Counted from the stretch's first letter, positions 42,938 through 51,572 are shown. The stretch: DNA of 64,000 bases from Chitinophaga sp. sic0106 (GCF_019219075.1 NZ_JAHUWJ010000004.1:124001-188000), one strand, 5' to 3'. A program made the numbers and translations. Notes: a model not told the origin generated them from the sequence alone.

Positions 42938-43969
42938 CTAAACTTTTACAATCAGCTTACCCTGGTTTTTACCTGCAAACAGGGCCAGGAAAGCTTCTGG
43001 TAATTTATCAAATCCCTCCATGGTGGTTTCCGTGTATTTTAATTTGCCTTGCTTTACCCATTCTACCAATGCTTTAAAGCCCTCCCCAAAACGGGAGGAA
43101 AAATTTCCGATGGTAAAGCCTTGCATTAATAAACTTCGTGTAATCATGATGGGCTGCACACGAGGGCCTACAGGCACTTCTGTGCTGTTGTACAAGGCGA
43201 TCTGCCCGCAGAGCGGTATACGGCCAAAAGTATTCATGTTGGCCATTACGCCATCTGATATCTCCCCACCTACATTATCAAAATAGATATCCACCCCATT
43301 AGGGCAGGCGGCAGCAACGCTGGCCTTCATGTCCTGGTTACCTTTGTAGTCGATGGCGGCATCAAAGTTGAAAACATCCGTAAGTAGTTTTACTTTTTCA
43401 GCACCGCCGGCAATGCCCACTACACGGCATCCATGGATTTTCCCGATCTGGCCCACCACGATACCCACTGCACCTGCTGCTCCTGAAATCACGAGCGTTT
43501 CACCAGCTTTGGGTTTGCCAATATCCAGCAAGCCAAAATAGGCGGTGAGTCCGGGCATACCTAAGATACCCAGGTAATAGCTCGGCGGCACACTGTTATC
43601 TATTTTCTTTAGATGTGAAGCGCTGTAAATACTCGCTGTAGCCCATGGCAGCAGCGGGCGGGAAGAGGTAAGCATGACCAGATCGCCGGGTTGAAAATTT
43701 GGGTCCCTGCTTTCCGCTACGGTGGCTACACCGCCGCTTTCTATTGGCTGGCCTACTTCAAACGGAGGGATGTAAGATTTGGTGTCATTCATCCTCCCGC
43801 GCATATAGGGATCTACGGAATAGTAGACGGGCTTTATCAGCACTTCTCCCTGCTGTAGTTCCGGTAAGTCAACAGTAACGGTTTTAAAGGTTTTACTATC
43901 GGGTAGTCCCTTTGGCCTGGCTGCAAATATGATCTGTTCAGCTTTCATGCGATTGGTTTTAGATGCCAT
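42938..43969 (-). CDS. NADP-dependent medium-chain oxidoreductase (CurA / leukotriene B4 dehydrogenase-like)
   Basis: A 343-residue member of the zinc-free medium-chain reductase group: the opening MASKTNRMKAEQIIFAARPK, the VYYSVDPYMRGRMND substrate part, the nucleotide fold VISGAAGAVGIVVGQIGKIHG, and YFDNVGGEISDGVMANMN. Such enzymes reduce alkenals or alkenones with NADPH. No zinc cysteine ligands are present, as expected for the group. It is transcribed away from the zinc metallopeptidase gene, with a strong inverted repeat in the shared control region. Confidence 0.9.
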   Translation of the reverse strand: MASKTNRMKAEQIIFAARPKGLPDSKTFKTVTVDLPELQQGEVLIKPVYYSVDPYMRGRMNDTKSYIPPFEVGQPIESGGVATVAESRDPNFQPGDLVMLTSSRPLLPWATASIYSASHLKKIDNSVPPSYYLGILGMPGLTAYFGLLDIGKPKAGETLVISGAAGAVGIVVGQIGKIHGCRVVGIAGGAEKVKLLTDVFNFDAAIDYKGNQDMKASVAAACPNGVDIYFDNVGGEISDGVMANMNTFGRIPLCGQIALYNSTEVPVGPRVQPIMITRSLLMQGFTIGNFSSRFGEGFKALVEWVKQGKLKYTETTMEGFDKLPEAFLALFAGKNQGKLIVKV

Positions 43970-43997
43970 GTTTTGGTGTACTTCTAATTTACTACTT

Positions 43998-44021
43998 TTT
44001 GTATGTTTATAGCCATACAAA
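43998..44021. promoter_or_regulatory. 8-bp inverted repeat between divergent genes, possible operator
   Basis: TTTGTATG (43998-44005) and CATACAAA (44014-44021), spaced by 8 bases, are perfect inverted copies. The 24-base site lies between the divergent starts of the NADPH oxidoreductase (43969) and the metallopeptidase (44066), where a dimeric repressor could bind. No regulator gene adjoins it. Confidence 0.4.
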
Positions 44022-44065
44022 TTGTAATTTCGGGTTACAGAAACTTCTAAAACCCTACTACAACT

Positions 44066-44932
44066 ATGCGTTTAGACGATGAACAAATGAGCGACAATGT
44101 CGAGAAACAAACCGGCGGCGGCATGCGTAAAGGCGTGATTGGCGGCGGTGTTGGCGCTATATTCATTCTTATTGTAGCATTATTCCTGAAACAGGACCCA
44201 CAAACGGTGATGCAGGCCGTGCAACAGGTACAAGGCCCTGCTGAGGAAGGCACCACTGAACAGCTGACAACCGCCAACAGTAGTGCGATAGAACAGTTTT
44301 CATCTAAGGTGCTGCACAGCACGGAGTCGGTTTGGACTGACCAGTTTGCGAAGCTGGGTATGACGTATGAAGAACCTAAAATGCGCCTGTTCACCGATGC
44401 CACCGTATCTGCCTGCGGAGCGGCTGAATCAGCCATGGGCCCCTTTTACTGCCCGGCAGATAAAAAGGTATACCTGGATGTTACTTTCTTTAATGAGCTT
44501 GAACAGCGTTTCCGTGTACAGGGCGATTTTGCCAAGGCTTATGTCATTGCACACGAAGTGGGGCACCACGTACAAAACCTGCTGGGGATTAGCCGTAAGG
44601 TACAATCCATGCGTAGTCAGCTGAGCGAAAAAGAATACAATAAGCTATCCGTGATGCTGGAGTTACAGGCTGATTTCCTCGCCGGCCTCTGGGCTAACCA
44701 TGCCGATAAAATGAGGAGCATCCTCGAAGCGGGAGATATAGAATCAGGCTTGTCTGCCGCCAGCGCAGTGGGAGATGATAAATTACAACAGGCCGGCACC
44801 GGTCATGTGGTACCGGATGCATTTACACACGGTACCTCTGCACAGCGTATGGCCTGGTTTAAAAAAGGTTATGAAACCGGTGACCTCAGCCAGGGTGATA
44901 CCGGTATCGGCCTGGGACGCGCCTCCAACTAA
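44066..44932 (+). CDS. neutral zinc metallopeptidase, YpfJ/KPN_02809-like
   Basis: A 288-residue membrane-anchored protease-like protein. After a short cytoplasmic start with MRKGVIGGG, one membrane helix (VGAIFILIVALFLKQ) leads to a periplasmic domain containing the zinc motif AHEVGHHVQNLLG and downstream LELQADFLAGLWANH, in which the Glu/Asp can complete the metal site. The substrate is unknown. The stop overlaps that of the convergent pncB by four bases. Confidence 0.9.
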   Translation: MRLDDEQMSDNVEKQTGGGMRKGVIGGGVGAIFILIVALFLKQDPQTVMQAVQQVQGPAEEGTTEQLTTANSSAIEQFSSKVLHSTESVWTDQFAKLGMTYEEPKMRLFTDATVSACGAAESAMGPFYCPADKKVYLDVTFFNELEQRFRVQGDFAKAYVIAHEVGHHVQNLLGISRKVQSMRSQLSEKEYNKLSVMLELQADFLAGLWANHADKMRSILEAGDIESGLSAASAVGDDKLQQAGTGHVVPDAFTHGTSAQRMAWFKKGYETGDLSQGDTGIGLGRASN

Positions 44933-46107
44933 TTAATACCGAGTATGGTTTTGGCCAGGGCAATGGTTTGTTCATCCCCGGTGTACTTACCACTCACATC
45001 CGATAATTTAACTACCGGCGCCCATCTCGGAGCATCTTCGGGATGGGCTTCGTACATTTTAATCACGATGTTCAGGGCTTTCAGGCCTACATCATTGGTG
45101 AAATCAGTTCCGATCCCAAACGACATACCTATCCTGTTTCTGCAATAGTCGGCTATCACTGCTACTTTCTCATAGTCCAGCCCGTCGGAAAATATAATGG
45201 TTTTGCTGAGCGGGTCTACATTCTTACTAATATAATGTGCAATGGTTTTATCCGCAAACACTAGCGGATCACCGCTATCATGGCGGACCCCATCAAACAA
45301 TTTTGCAAATTTTTTATCGAACTGCTCAAAGAAAACATCGGTGGTATAGGTGTCTGATAAGGCGATGCCGAGGTCGCCCCGGTATACCTGCACCCATTGT
45401 TCCAGGCCCAGCATATTGGCCATTTTAAATCCATATTTGGCTGCGTGAAACATAAACCATTCATGTGCGTGTGTGCCTACAGGTTTCACACCATTGCGCA
45501 TAGCCAGGTGTACGTTGCTGGTGCCAATGAAAGTGCCTTCGCCATATTTGCGAAGTGTTTGCACTACCAGCTTATGTACGGCCAGTGAATGCCGGCGGCG
45601 GGTACCAAATTCTGCAATGGTGATGTGAAGTTTTTTATAGTTTTCGATCTTCTCTTTCGTAATACGGATGACTTCATCATCCGGAAGGCGTTGCTGCCCG
45701 GTTTGTTCATAATAAAGCTCGCAGATGAGCGACATCAGCGGCACTTCCCAGAGGATGGTACGGTACCAGTAGCCATCCACGATGACCTCCAGGTCTTCTC
45801 CATGCTGTGAAATATGCACTTCATCCGGATTGTAGCGGTAGCCCTGGAGAAAATCGAGGTAGGTAGGGTCCAGGTAAGGACAGGTGACGGCGAGGTAACC
45901 TTTTTCTTCTTTGGTCAGGTGCAGGTCCTGCATGGCGTCCACGGCTTGTCGCAGTACTTTGTCAAAGCCTGGCGGAAAGGCGTGATGGCCGCGATTAATA
46001 AACTTATACCTGGCGCGTGCCTTTGGAAATAGTTTGACCACGCAATGCTGCATGGTGAACTTATAAAAGTCATTGTCCAGTATAGACGTCAGTTTCCCTG
46101 TATTCAT
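44929..46107 (-). CDS. pncB: nicotinate phosphoribosyltransferase
   Basis: A 392-residue enzyme that makes nicotinate mononucleotide from nicotinate and phosphoribosyl diphosphate, with ATP, in NAD salvage. The motif TIAEFGTRRRHSLAVHKLVV contains the His that is phosphorylated by ATP, and the family start ILDNDFYKFTMQHCVVKLFP and FDGVRHDSGDPLVFADK are present. It lies between the metallopeptidase (convergent) and the ion channel (same strand, 21 bases upstream). Confidence 0.94.
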   Translation of the reverse strand: MNTGKLTSILDNDFYKFTMQHCVVKLFPKARARYKFINRGHHAFPPGFDKVLRQAVDAMQDLHLTKEEKGYLAVTCPYLDPTYLDFLQGYRYNPDEVHISQHGEDLEVIVDGYWYRTILWEVPLMSLICELYYEQTGQQRLPDDEVIRITKEKIENYKKLHITIAEFGTRRRHSLAVHKLVVQTLRKYGEGTFIGTSNVHLAMRNGVKPVGTHAHEWFMFHAAKYGFKMANMLGLEQWVQVYRGDLGIALSDTYTTDVFFEQFDKKFAKLFDGVRHDSGDPLVFADKTIAHYISKNVDPLSKTIIFSDGLDYEKVAVIADYCRNRIGMSFGIGTDFTNDVGLKALNIVIKMYEAHPEDAPRWAPVVKLSDVSGKYTGDEQTIALAKTILGIN

Positions 46108-46128
46108 GCATCAATTTTATAGTTATTA

Positions 46129-46962
46129 TCAGAGGTGTGTGCCACAGTATTTGCAAAACAGGGCATCTTCATCATCAATTTTCATATGGCAGCCGGGGCA
46201 TTCCCGTGCATTCAGGTCGTCTGCGGCACGGCGCATGCGGGTCATTTCAGCTGTTACAATGCCTGTCGGAACGGCAATGATGGCGTATCCCATAATCATG
46301 ATCACCGCTGAAAAGGCCTGGCCAACGGGCGTTATGGGGGCAATGTCTCCATAACCAACAGTAGTTAAAGTAACTACTGCCCAGTATATACTGACCGGGA
46401 TGCTGGTGAAACCGGAGTTGTGGCTGGATTCAATAACATACATGATGGAGCCCAGCACGACGGTGAGCAGCATGATGAAGAAAAAGAAGACCGCTATTTT
46501 GCGGCGACTCCGTTGCAATGCCAGCATAAGTTGCCGGCCTTCATGCAGGAAGGGTACCAGCTTGAAAATCCGGAAAATCCGCAGTAGTCGCAGTATCCGG
46601 ATGGTGATCAGGAAGTGCCCGCCACCCAGCAAAAACTCCACATAGCTGGGGATGACGCATAGCAAATCGATGATGCCGTAGAAACTGGTGATATACCTTT
46701 TCGGTTTGGGTGTACACCATACACGTAACAGGTATTCCACTGTAAAGAGAATAGTAAACAACCATTCCAGGCAATTAAAGAGGCTGCTATATGCTACCTG
46801 GATCGGTTGAACACTTTCCATCATCACAACAGCTACGCTGGCAAGAATGAGGATCAGCAGGCATATGTCAAATATTTTTCCTGCAGGCGTATCCGATAAA
46901 AAGATAGTCCTGTATAGCTGCTTTCGTAGTGCCGATCTGTGTTTATGCGTTTCGTTAGTCAT
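46129..46962 (-). CDS. voltage-gated-like potassium channel with C-terminal zinc ribbon
   Basis: A 277-residue six-helix channel subunit of the ion-transporter family. The S4-like helix RILRLLRIFRIFKLVPF carries arginines at intervals of three. The pore helix and filter are in VTLTTVGYGDIAPITPVG, a classic potassium filter. After the last helix, residues about 250-275 form a zinc ribbon: CPGCHMKIDDEDALFCKYCG. That cytoplasmic ribbon is unusual for short channel subunits and may bind zinc and sense it or mediate assembly. ATG 46962 is preferred over 46989. Confidence 0.88.
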   Translation of the reverse strand: MTNETHKHRSALRKQLYRTIFLSDTPAGKIFDICLLILILASVAVVMMESVQPIQVAYSSLFNCLEWLFTILFTVEYLLRVWCTPKPKRYITSFYGIIDLLCVIPSYVEFLLGGGHFLITIRILRLLRIFRIFKLVPFLHEGRQLMLALQRSRRKIAVFFFFIMLLTVVLGSIMYVIESSHNSGFTSIPVSIYWAVVTLTTVGYGDIAPITPVGQAFSAVIMIMGYAIIAVPTGIVTAEMTRMRRAADDLNARECPGCHMKIDDEDALFCKYCGTHL

Positions 46963-47090
46963 CCTCCTGAATTCTGTTTTGTCAAACAATTAGGTACTCG
47001 TATATGTTTAAATTGTGTTGTTATCAGATTTAGCAGTGATTCTTTTAGTAATTTAGTTAACCGAAATACTTGATTAAACCCAATGAACCA

Positions 47091-47546
47091 ATGAGTGAAC
47101 CTGAAATAGCGGATATACTGCGCTCTGCAGTCAGCCGTAATATTACACGCGCGCATACTGCTTACCGACTCAGACTACTGGCTGTATTTATGGAGAAAGG
47201 CGTGGACCTTACCCCGGATATGTATTTTATCCTGCGTCACCTGTGGGGAGAGCAGGATGGTTGCCGGCAGCAGGAGCTGGCCGACAAAACCGACAAAGAT
47301 AAGGCCAGTTTGACCAAGCTGGTGGATAACCTCGAAAAACGGGGCCTGGTGCGCCGTTCCATGGATGGTAAGGACAGGCGCAGCAAACGTGTATGGCTTA
47401 CCCCTGATGGTAAAAACCTCAAAGAAATCGTATATCCGCTGGCGTTACAAGTAGTAGCCACCGCTGAAAATGGTGTAGAAAAAGAAGAAATTTTACGTGT
47501 AAAGGAAACCCTTGACGTGCTGGTGAAAAACCTTAAAAGAGGCTGA
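47091..47546 (+). CDS. MarR-family transcriptional regulator
   Basis: A 151-residue winged-helix regulator. After a helical start, LTPDMYFILRHLWGEQDGCR and QQELADKTDKDKASLTKLVD form the helix-turn-helix, followed by the wing NLEKRGLVRRSMDGKDRRSK and a dimerisation helix. ATG 47091 is preferred over the TTG at 47070. It is divergent from the ion channel by 128 bases and is followed after 60 bases by the DinB gene, with a perfect palindrome between (47557-47571), which may be its operator. Confidence 0.9.
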   Translation: MSEPEIADILRSAVSRNITRAHTAYRLRLLAVFMEKGVDLTPDMYFILRHLWGEQDGCRQQELADKTDKDKASLTKLVDNLEKRGLVRRSMDGKDRRSKRVWLTPDGKNLKEIVYPLALQVVATAENGVEKEEILRVKETLDVLVKNLKRG

Positions 47547-47556
47547 CGGAATCGCT

Positions 47557-47571
47557 CCAATTAATAATTGG
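47557..47571. promoter_or_regulatory. 15-base palindrome before the DinB gene, possible MarR operator
   Basis: CCAATTAATAATTGG: a 6-bp perfect inverted repeat (CCAATT / AATTGG) around AAT, 10 bases after the marR stop and 35 bases before the DinB start. A near-consensus promoter element (TACTTTG at 47581-47587) follows closely, so a protein bound here could block transcription. MarR proteins bind AT-rich palindromes of this kind. Confidence 0.35.
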
Positions 47572-47606
47572 TAATATTCGTACTTTGCGGATAATTACTA
47601 CAGATC

Positions 47607-48050
47607 ATGCTTAATAATATCCTACCTGCTTTATTTGAAGCAGAAATAAATAAACTCGAAGAGGAAATCAGGTTATACAAATCCGATGAGGAAGTGTGGA
47701 AAGTGCTGCCTGGTACGTCCAACTCCGGTGGTACCTTATGTCTGCACCTTTGCGGTAACCTGCGTCATTTTATAGGGGTGGGTTTTGGTAACACCGGCTA
47801 TGTGCGCGACCGGCCCTTTGAGTTCAGCGCCCGTGATCTGACGCGGGAAGTGCTGCTGGAGGCCATTGCCGACACCCGTACTATGCTTGCAAAGGTATTA
47901 CCCACGCTGGACCCTGCGCAAATGGACACCGATTTCAAGGACAACCCGATGCAGGTACCTATGACCTATGGTGCTTTTGTAGTGCACCTCTATGGGCATA
48001 TGCGTTATCATCTCGGACAAATCAATTATCACAGACGAATCAGCAGTTAA
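47607..48050 (+). CDS. DinB-family protein
   Basis: A 147-residue four-helix protein of the DinB/YfiT-like metal-binding family. The helices hold histidines at spaced sites: LCLHLCGNLRHFIG and HLYGHMRYHLGQINYH, which could form the usual three-His metal site (a motif of H-x3-H in the last helix). Members include thiol-dependent transferases, but most bacterial ones are uncharacterised. It is followed, 4 bases after its stop, by the MBL hydrolase gene. Confidence 0.85.
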   Translation: MLNNILPALFEAEINKLEEEIRLYKSDEEVWKVLPGTSNSGGTLCLHLCGNLRHFIGVGFGNTGYVRDRPFEFSARDLTREVLLEAIADTRTMLAKVLPTLDPAQMDTDFKDNPMQVPMTYGAFVVHLYGHMRYHLGQINYHRRISS

Positions 48051-48054
48051 TATC

Positions 48055-49044
48055 GTGGCACTCCAATCTCATATAGAAGGAAAGAAATACCAGAACCCGG
48101 TTCCCACGTCCATGGCTATTGCTAATATGCCGGCGCTCATGTGGAAGTACCTTACGTATAAGGGTAAGCGTAGTCCGCTGATGCCATTGGGGCCATTCCA
48201 TGTAACGCCCGCTGCGTTGTTGCCGGCGGCTTCGCAGGAGCTGCAGTTGACATGGCTCGGGCATTCCAGCTACATCCTGGAGCTGGATGGCAAACGGTTG
48301 ATTATTGACCCGGTATTTGCCAGCAGAGCGTCCCCGTTTTCATTTATGGGGCCTAAGCGATTTTTTGCGTCCCCGGTCCTGCCAGCTGAACTGCCGCCTA
48401 TTGATGTGGTGTTGTTATCGCATGACCACTACGATCACCTGGACAGGCACATGATGCATTTCCTCAGCAAAAAAGTAAAGCAGTTCGTGTGTCCGAAAGG
48501 GGTAGAGCGACACTTACTCCGCTGGGGTATTCCGGCTGCCAATATAGCAGTGCTGGACTGGTCGGAAAGCTTCCAGATCAGTGATACGCTGCGTTTAACG
48601 GCCACGCCTGCACGCCATTTCTCCGGCCGCTGGTTCCAAAGAAATGAAACGCTGTGGTCGTCGTATGTATTAGAGGGGAGAGATAAGAAGGTATTCATTG
48701 GCGGGGATTCCGGTTATTTCGATGGTTTTGCCGAGATCGGCGCCACTTATGGGCCGTTCGACCTGACCATTTTGGAAATCGGGGCTTATGACGTCAACTG
48801 GCCGGATATTCATATGGGACCTGAGAAAGCCACCCAGGCGCATCTGGCGCTTAAAGGAAACGTAATGCTGCCGGTGCACTGGGGCACTTTCAACCTGGCA
48901 TTTCACGACTGGGATGAGCCGGCAGAAAAGATTGTACAATTGGCGGAAGAGAAAAATATCACCCTTTGGATGCCGGCACCTGGCGAAACAGGGCTGTTGC
49001 CGGAACATAATAAAATCAGCTATTGGTGGCGTGCATATAAATAA
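48055..49044 (+). CDS. MBL-fold metallo-hydrolase (NAPE-PLD/UlaG-like)
   Basis: A 329-residue metallo-beta-lactamase-fold hydrolase. The metal motif is in LLSHDHYDHLDRHMM (H-x-H-x-D-H), with further ligands in ARHFSGRW, IGGDSGY and LPVHWGTF. The distribution fits the NAPE-phospholipase-D-like group. The GTG at 48055 is chosen as start, just after the DinB stop; earlier in-frame starts lie inside the DinB gene. Natural substrate unknown. The PAP2 gene follows after 6 bases, so DinB, MBL and PAP2 probably form one operon. Confidence 0.87.
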   Translation: MALQSHIEGKKYQNPVPTSMAIANMPALMWKYLTYKGKRSPLMPLGPFHVTPAALLPAASQELQLTWLGHSSYILELDGKRLIIDPVFASRASPFSFMGPKRFFASPVLPAELPPIDVVLLSHDHYDHLDRHMMHFLSKKVKQFVCPKGVERHLLRWGIPAANIAVLDWSESFQISDTLRLTATPARHFSGRWFQRNETLWSSYVLEGRDKKVFIGGDSGYFDGFAEIGATYGPFDLTILEIGAYDVNWPDIHMGPEKATQAHLALKGNVMLPVHWGTFNLAFHDWDEPAEKIVQLAEEKNITLWMPAPGETGLLPEHNKISYWWRAYK

Positions 49045-49050
49045 AGAGGC

Positions 49051-49716
49051 ATGAAAAAATTAGCGAAGGTTTATAAAGGTCTGCAATTATATCTCTGGTG
49101 TTACCTGCCTTTTTTCGCAGGACTGATGCTGGTAAAGCTTTTGTTTAGCAGAGACGATATTTATTTCTTCATCAATGGGCTGCATACCCCGTTTGGCGAC
49201 TGGTTTTTCCCGCTGGTCACACATCTGGGGAGTGTAGCCGCCGCCGTTGTGTTTACTGTGCTGGTGTTTTTCTTCAGCAAGCGGGAGGGTTTTATACTGG
49301 CCGGCGCCTATTGTTTTACGGCGCTGGTAAATTTCATGCTCAAGTTTTGGGTGGCTTTTCCGAGGCCGCACCGTTACTTTTCCCGGAAGATAGCGGAAGC
49401 TATTAATGATCCACGGCTCCATGGCATTTATTATGTACCGGGGGTGGATGTATTGGATAATTTCCGGAGTTTCCCTTCCGGACATACGGTATGTGCATTT
49501 ACTGCTGCTACCGTTCTTGCCTATTTTACGAAAAGAAAAGCCTGGTCGCTGCTATACCTGGCGATAGCGATCCTGGTGGGTTATTCCAGGATGTATATGA
49601 GCCAGCATTTTTTCGAAGATGTGGCCATAGGCTCTCTGGTAGGGATCGTGTTAACCATTGCCTGGCTTGCCTTAACGGATGGCAAAGGCTTTGACGCCAA
49701 TACAGTGAAAGTATAA
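49051..49716 (+). CDS. PAP2-family phosphatase (first copy)
   Basis: A 221-residue membrane phosphatase of lipid phosphates with about six helices. The three catalytic motifs are intact: KFWVAFPRPHRYF (K-x6-RP), RSFPSGHTVC (PSGH) and SRMYMSQHFFED (SR-x5-H-x3-D). It may act on undecaprenyl diphosphate or phosphatidate; the sequence does not decide. It follows the MBL gene by 6 bases and ends at a hairpin that overlaps the end of the next gene on the other strand. Confidence 0.9.
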   Translation: MKKLAKVYKGLQLYLWCYLPFFAGLMLVKLLFSRDDIYFFINGLHTPFGDWFFPLVTHLGSVAAAVVFTVLVFFFSKREGFILAGAYCFTALVNFMLKFWVAFPRPHRYFSRKIAEAINDPRLHGIYYVPGVDVLDNFRSFPSGHTVCAFTAATVLAYFTKRKAWSLLYLAIAILVGYSRMYMSQHFFEDVAIGSLVGIVLTIAWLALTDGKGFDANTVKV

Positions 49717-49719
49717 AAA

Positions 49720-49740
49720 GGGGTCAGTAAACCTGACCCC
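49720..49740. terminator. hairpin at the junction of convergent genes
   Basis: 8-bp stem GGGGTCAG / CTGACCCC with a 5-base loop, starting 3 bases after the PAP2 stop. Its arms lie partly within the last codons of the minus-strand gene that ends at 49724. Confidence 0.65.
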
Positions 49741-50251
49741 TGCTAACCCGTGTATCATTAGGAATGATATGTTTGTCGTTGTACTTTTTCATGGCTTCTG
49801 TATACATTTCAGCCGGGGTGGGGTACTTTCTTTGTTTAGGCTGATACCATTTCGGTACTTCTGTATAACGTGCCCAAATGATTTCGTAGCCGATAAAAAT
49901 TTTGTACCTGCCTTCCTGCACATCATCGGCGTGACCCAGTCTTCTTTCTTCACCGGGAGCGAGATTCGTAATTAAACGTATATCCTGGGAGGTGCCCATA
50001 TCTGTCTTAATCACCTGTTTTACGGCAACTGTCATCCAGCGGTGGGAGGAGTTGTTACGGATACTTCTGAGATAGCGCGACACATTAAATAAATGGTTCG
50101 AGGTGCCTACTATCCGGGCATCGGCAATGGCGTCTTCGCCGGGGCAGGGAGTACTGTGCAGTTCAGATAATTTGAATTTTCGCAGTACCTGAATGCGATA
50201 GAGCAGGTACATGGAAATACAGGCCAACAGAAAAATAAAGGGTCCGTACAT
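49724..50251 (-). CDS. membrane-anchored protein of unknown function
   Basis: A 175-residue protein with one N-terminal helix (MYGPFIFLLACISMYLLYRI) and a soluble C-terminal domain with scattered aromatic and basic residues (GYEIIWARYTEVPKWYQPKQ). I recognise no family. It ends inside the hairpin region after PAP2 and is preceded on the minus strand by a 410-base gap. Single gene, no partner evident. Confidence 0.65.
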   Translation of the reverse strand: MYGPFIFLLACISMYLLYRIQVLRKFKLSELHSTPCPGEDAIADARIVGTSNHLFNVSRYLRSIRNNSSHRWMTVAVKQVIKTDMGTSQDIRLITNLAPGEERRLGHADDVQEGRYKIFIGYEIIWARYTEVPKWYQPKQRKYPTPAEMYTEAMKKYNDKHIIPNDTRVSRGQVY

Positions 50252-50661
50252 AGTTATCCTGATTGAAAAGTTCCTGATTTTCAGGTTATCAAAAAAAGAG
50301 ATATTACCATCAAAATGAAATTATGTTTATTTTTTAGCGCATTCCTTTATTAGATGTTAACGAAACAGGAAATATCGGCAGGGAGATTTGAAATTCTCTA
50401 ATTAACCAACGGTTTACAAAATTATCGGGATATAAAATTGAAATTTGCCGATGCTAATTAGAAAATGGTGTTCATTACCATGGTGTTATCTTTAGGGTAG
50501 TAAAACAGATAGGTGCAGATTGGACAACCCCACCAAAAACAGAGGAACCTATTAATAGTAAATTATTAAGCGCATGGCCCGATGTGAGATTGCTCACAAT
50601 CCTAGCAGCAGGCTATGCTTCGTTTGAAGCAATCCCCACTATGCCACTTTGAGTAAGATTT
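50252..50661. other. 410-base gap with a lone promoter-like box and small hairpins
   Basis: Lies between two minus-strand genes. A plus-strand TATCTTTA (50487-50494), one base off the -7 consensus, faces rightward with no gene of its own, only a 17-codon ORF (ATG at 50575). A palindrome GATTGCTCACAATC (about 50586-50599) and a small hairpin GCTTC-GTTT-GAAGC follow at about 50618-50631. These could be an sRNA, the terminator of the PAP2 gene that ends at 50662, or a dispersed intergenic repeat: GATTGCTTC-like stretches also occur in the hairpin at 35732-35772. Confidence 0.45.
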
Positions 50662-51519
50662 TTAGAAGCTTGTAACGGATAAGCTGATCCCCGCAGTTTT
50701 CCATTGTGCATTGTAATACGGCAGCATGACTACATTCTTGTGTTCGGGAAACAGTTTACGTTGTATAACCGGGTAAATCCAGTAGGCGGCTTTGGTACTT
50801 AGGATACCAAACCCGGCGCCGGCCACCACATCGCTGAGCCAGTGGCGGTTGTTATACATGCGCATGGCGCCTGTAGCGGTAGCCACGGCATAGCCTGCCA
50901 CGCCTATCCAGGGCGATACATCTTTATATTCCTGTCGCAGAAACTCCGCCGAAGCAAAGGCATTGGCCGTATGGCCGCTGGGAAAGCTGTAGTCATTACT
51001 TCCATCCGGGCGCATTTCATTGGTCTGTGCTTTCACAAATCCTACCGTACTGGCGTTAATGATAGCCGCCAGTCCGAGGATGATTGTACGGTCGCGCAGG
51101 TTATGCTTCCCTTTTACGCCTGCTGCATTGAGTACATACACCGCTACAGCAGGGGAGTATTGCATGAAATTATCCACGCCGGTACTGAAATTGGGACTAT
51201 GCTCCCGGATTTCCGTTTTGGTGCTGTGATTAAGATCCCGCAGCGTAGTGCTATGCAGGGCCGCAAAGCCGTAGCCGATCATGGCTGCCGGAATAATTAC
51301 GCCAGCTGCACTGCATACAAAGGATTTTTGTTTGTTTTCCTTTACTGCAGTCAGGTTCAGGGGAGATATTGGTGTAATGTCGGGAATAGTATCAGTGGTG
51401 ATCAGGGATATGCCACTACGTGCTGTCGTATCTGGTACCAATTGTAGGTCGGTTTGTTGTGCTGACAAGCTATTCCAACGCACCATGGCTAGTGTAGCCA
51501 TCAAAATCATTTTCTTCAT
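50662..51519 (-). CDS. PAP2-family phosphatase (second copy), secreted type
   Basis: A 285-residue protein with a signal peptide (MKKMILMATLAMVRWNSLSA) and a PAP2 domain. Motifs: KAQTNEMRPDG (K-x6-RP), YSFPSGHTANAF, and MRMYNNRHWLSDVVAG, where the usual Ser of SR-x5-H-x3-D is Met while the Arg, His and Asp remain. A helix-rich region precedes the first motif. It is unlike the first PAP2 protein in having a cleaved signal peptide and so is probably periplasmic. The serine change might lower activity. Confidence 0.88.
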   Translation of the reverse strand: MKKMILMATLAMVRWNSLSAQQTDLQLVPDTTARSGISLITTDTIPDITPISPLNLTAVKENKQKSFVCSAAGVIIPAAMIGYGFAALHSTTLRDLNHSTKTEIREHSPNFSTGVDNFMQYSPAVAVYVLNAAGVKGKHNLRDRTIILGLAAIINASTVGFVKAQTNEMRPDGSNDYSFPSGHTANAFASAEFLRQEYKDVSPWIGVAGYAVATATGAMRMYNNRHWLSDVVAGAGFGILSTKAAYWIYPVIQRKLFPEHKNVVMLPYYNAQWKTAGISLSVTSF

Positions 51520-51572
51520 GCAACGCTCCTTGTTAGAATAAAAGTATTACTTAATTCTGTAGCAATTCTGTG

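Noticed and set aside
50575-50628. 17-codon ORF in the gap upstream of the second PAP2 gene
   Set aside because: Too short, no conserved features, and it overlaps palindromes that better fit a terminator or repeat.
50662-51519. Second PAP2 gene as a pseudogene because of the changed third motif
   Set aside because: The frame is intact, the Arg, His and Asp of the motif and the two other motifs are kept, and only the Ser is replaced by Met, so it is treated as a functional gene with a possible activity change.
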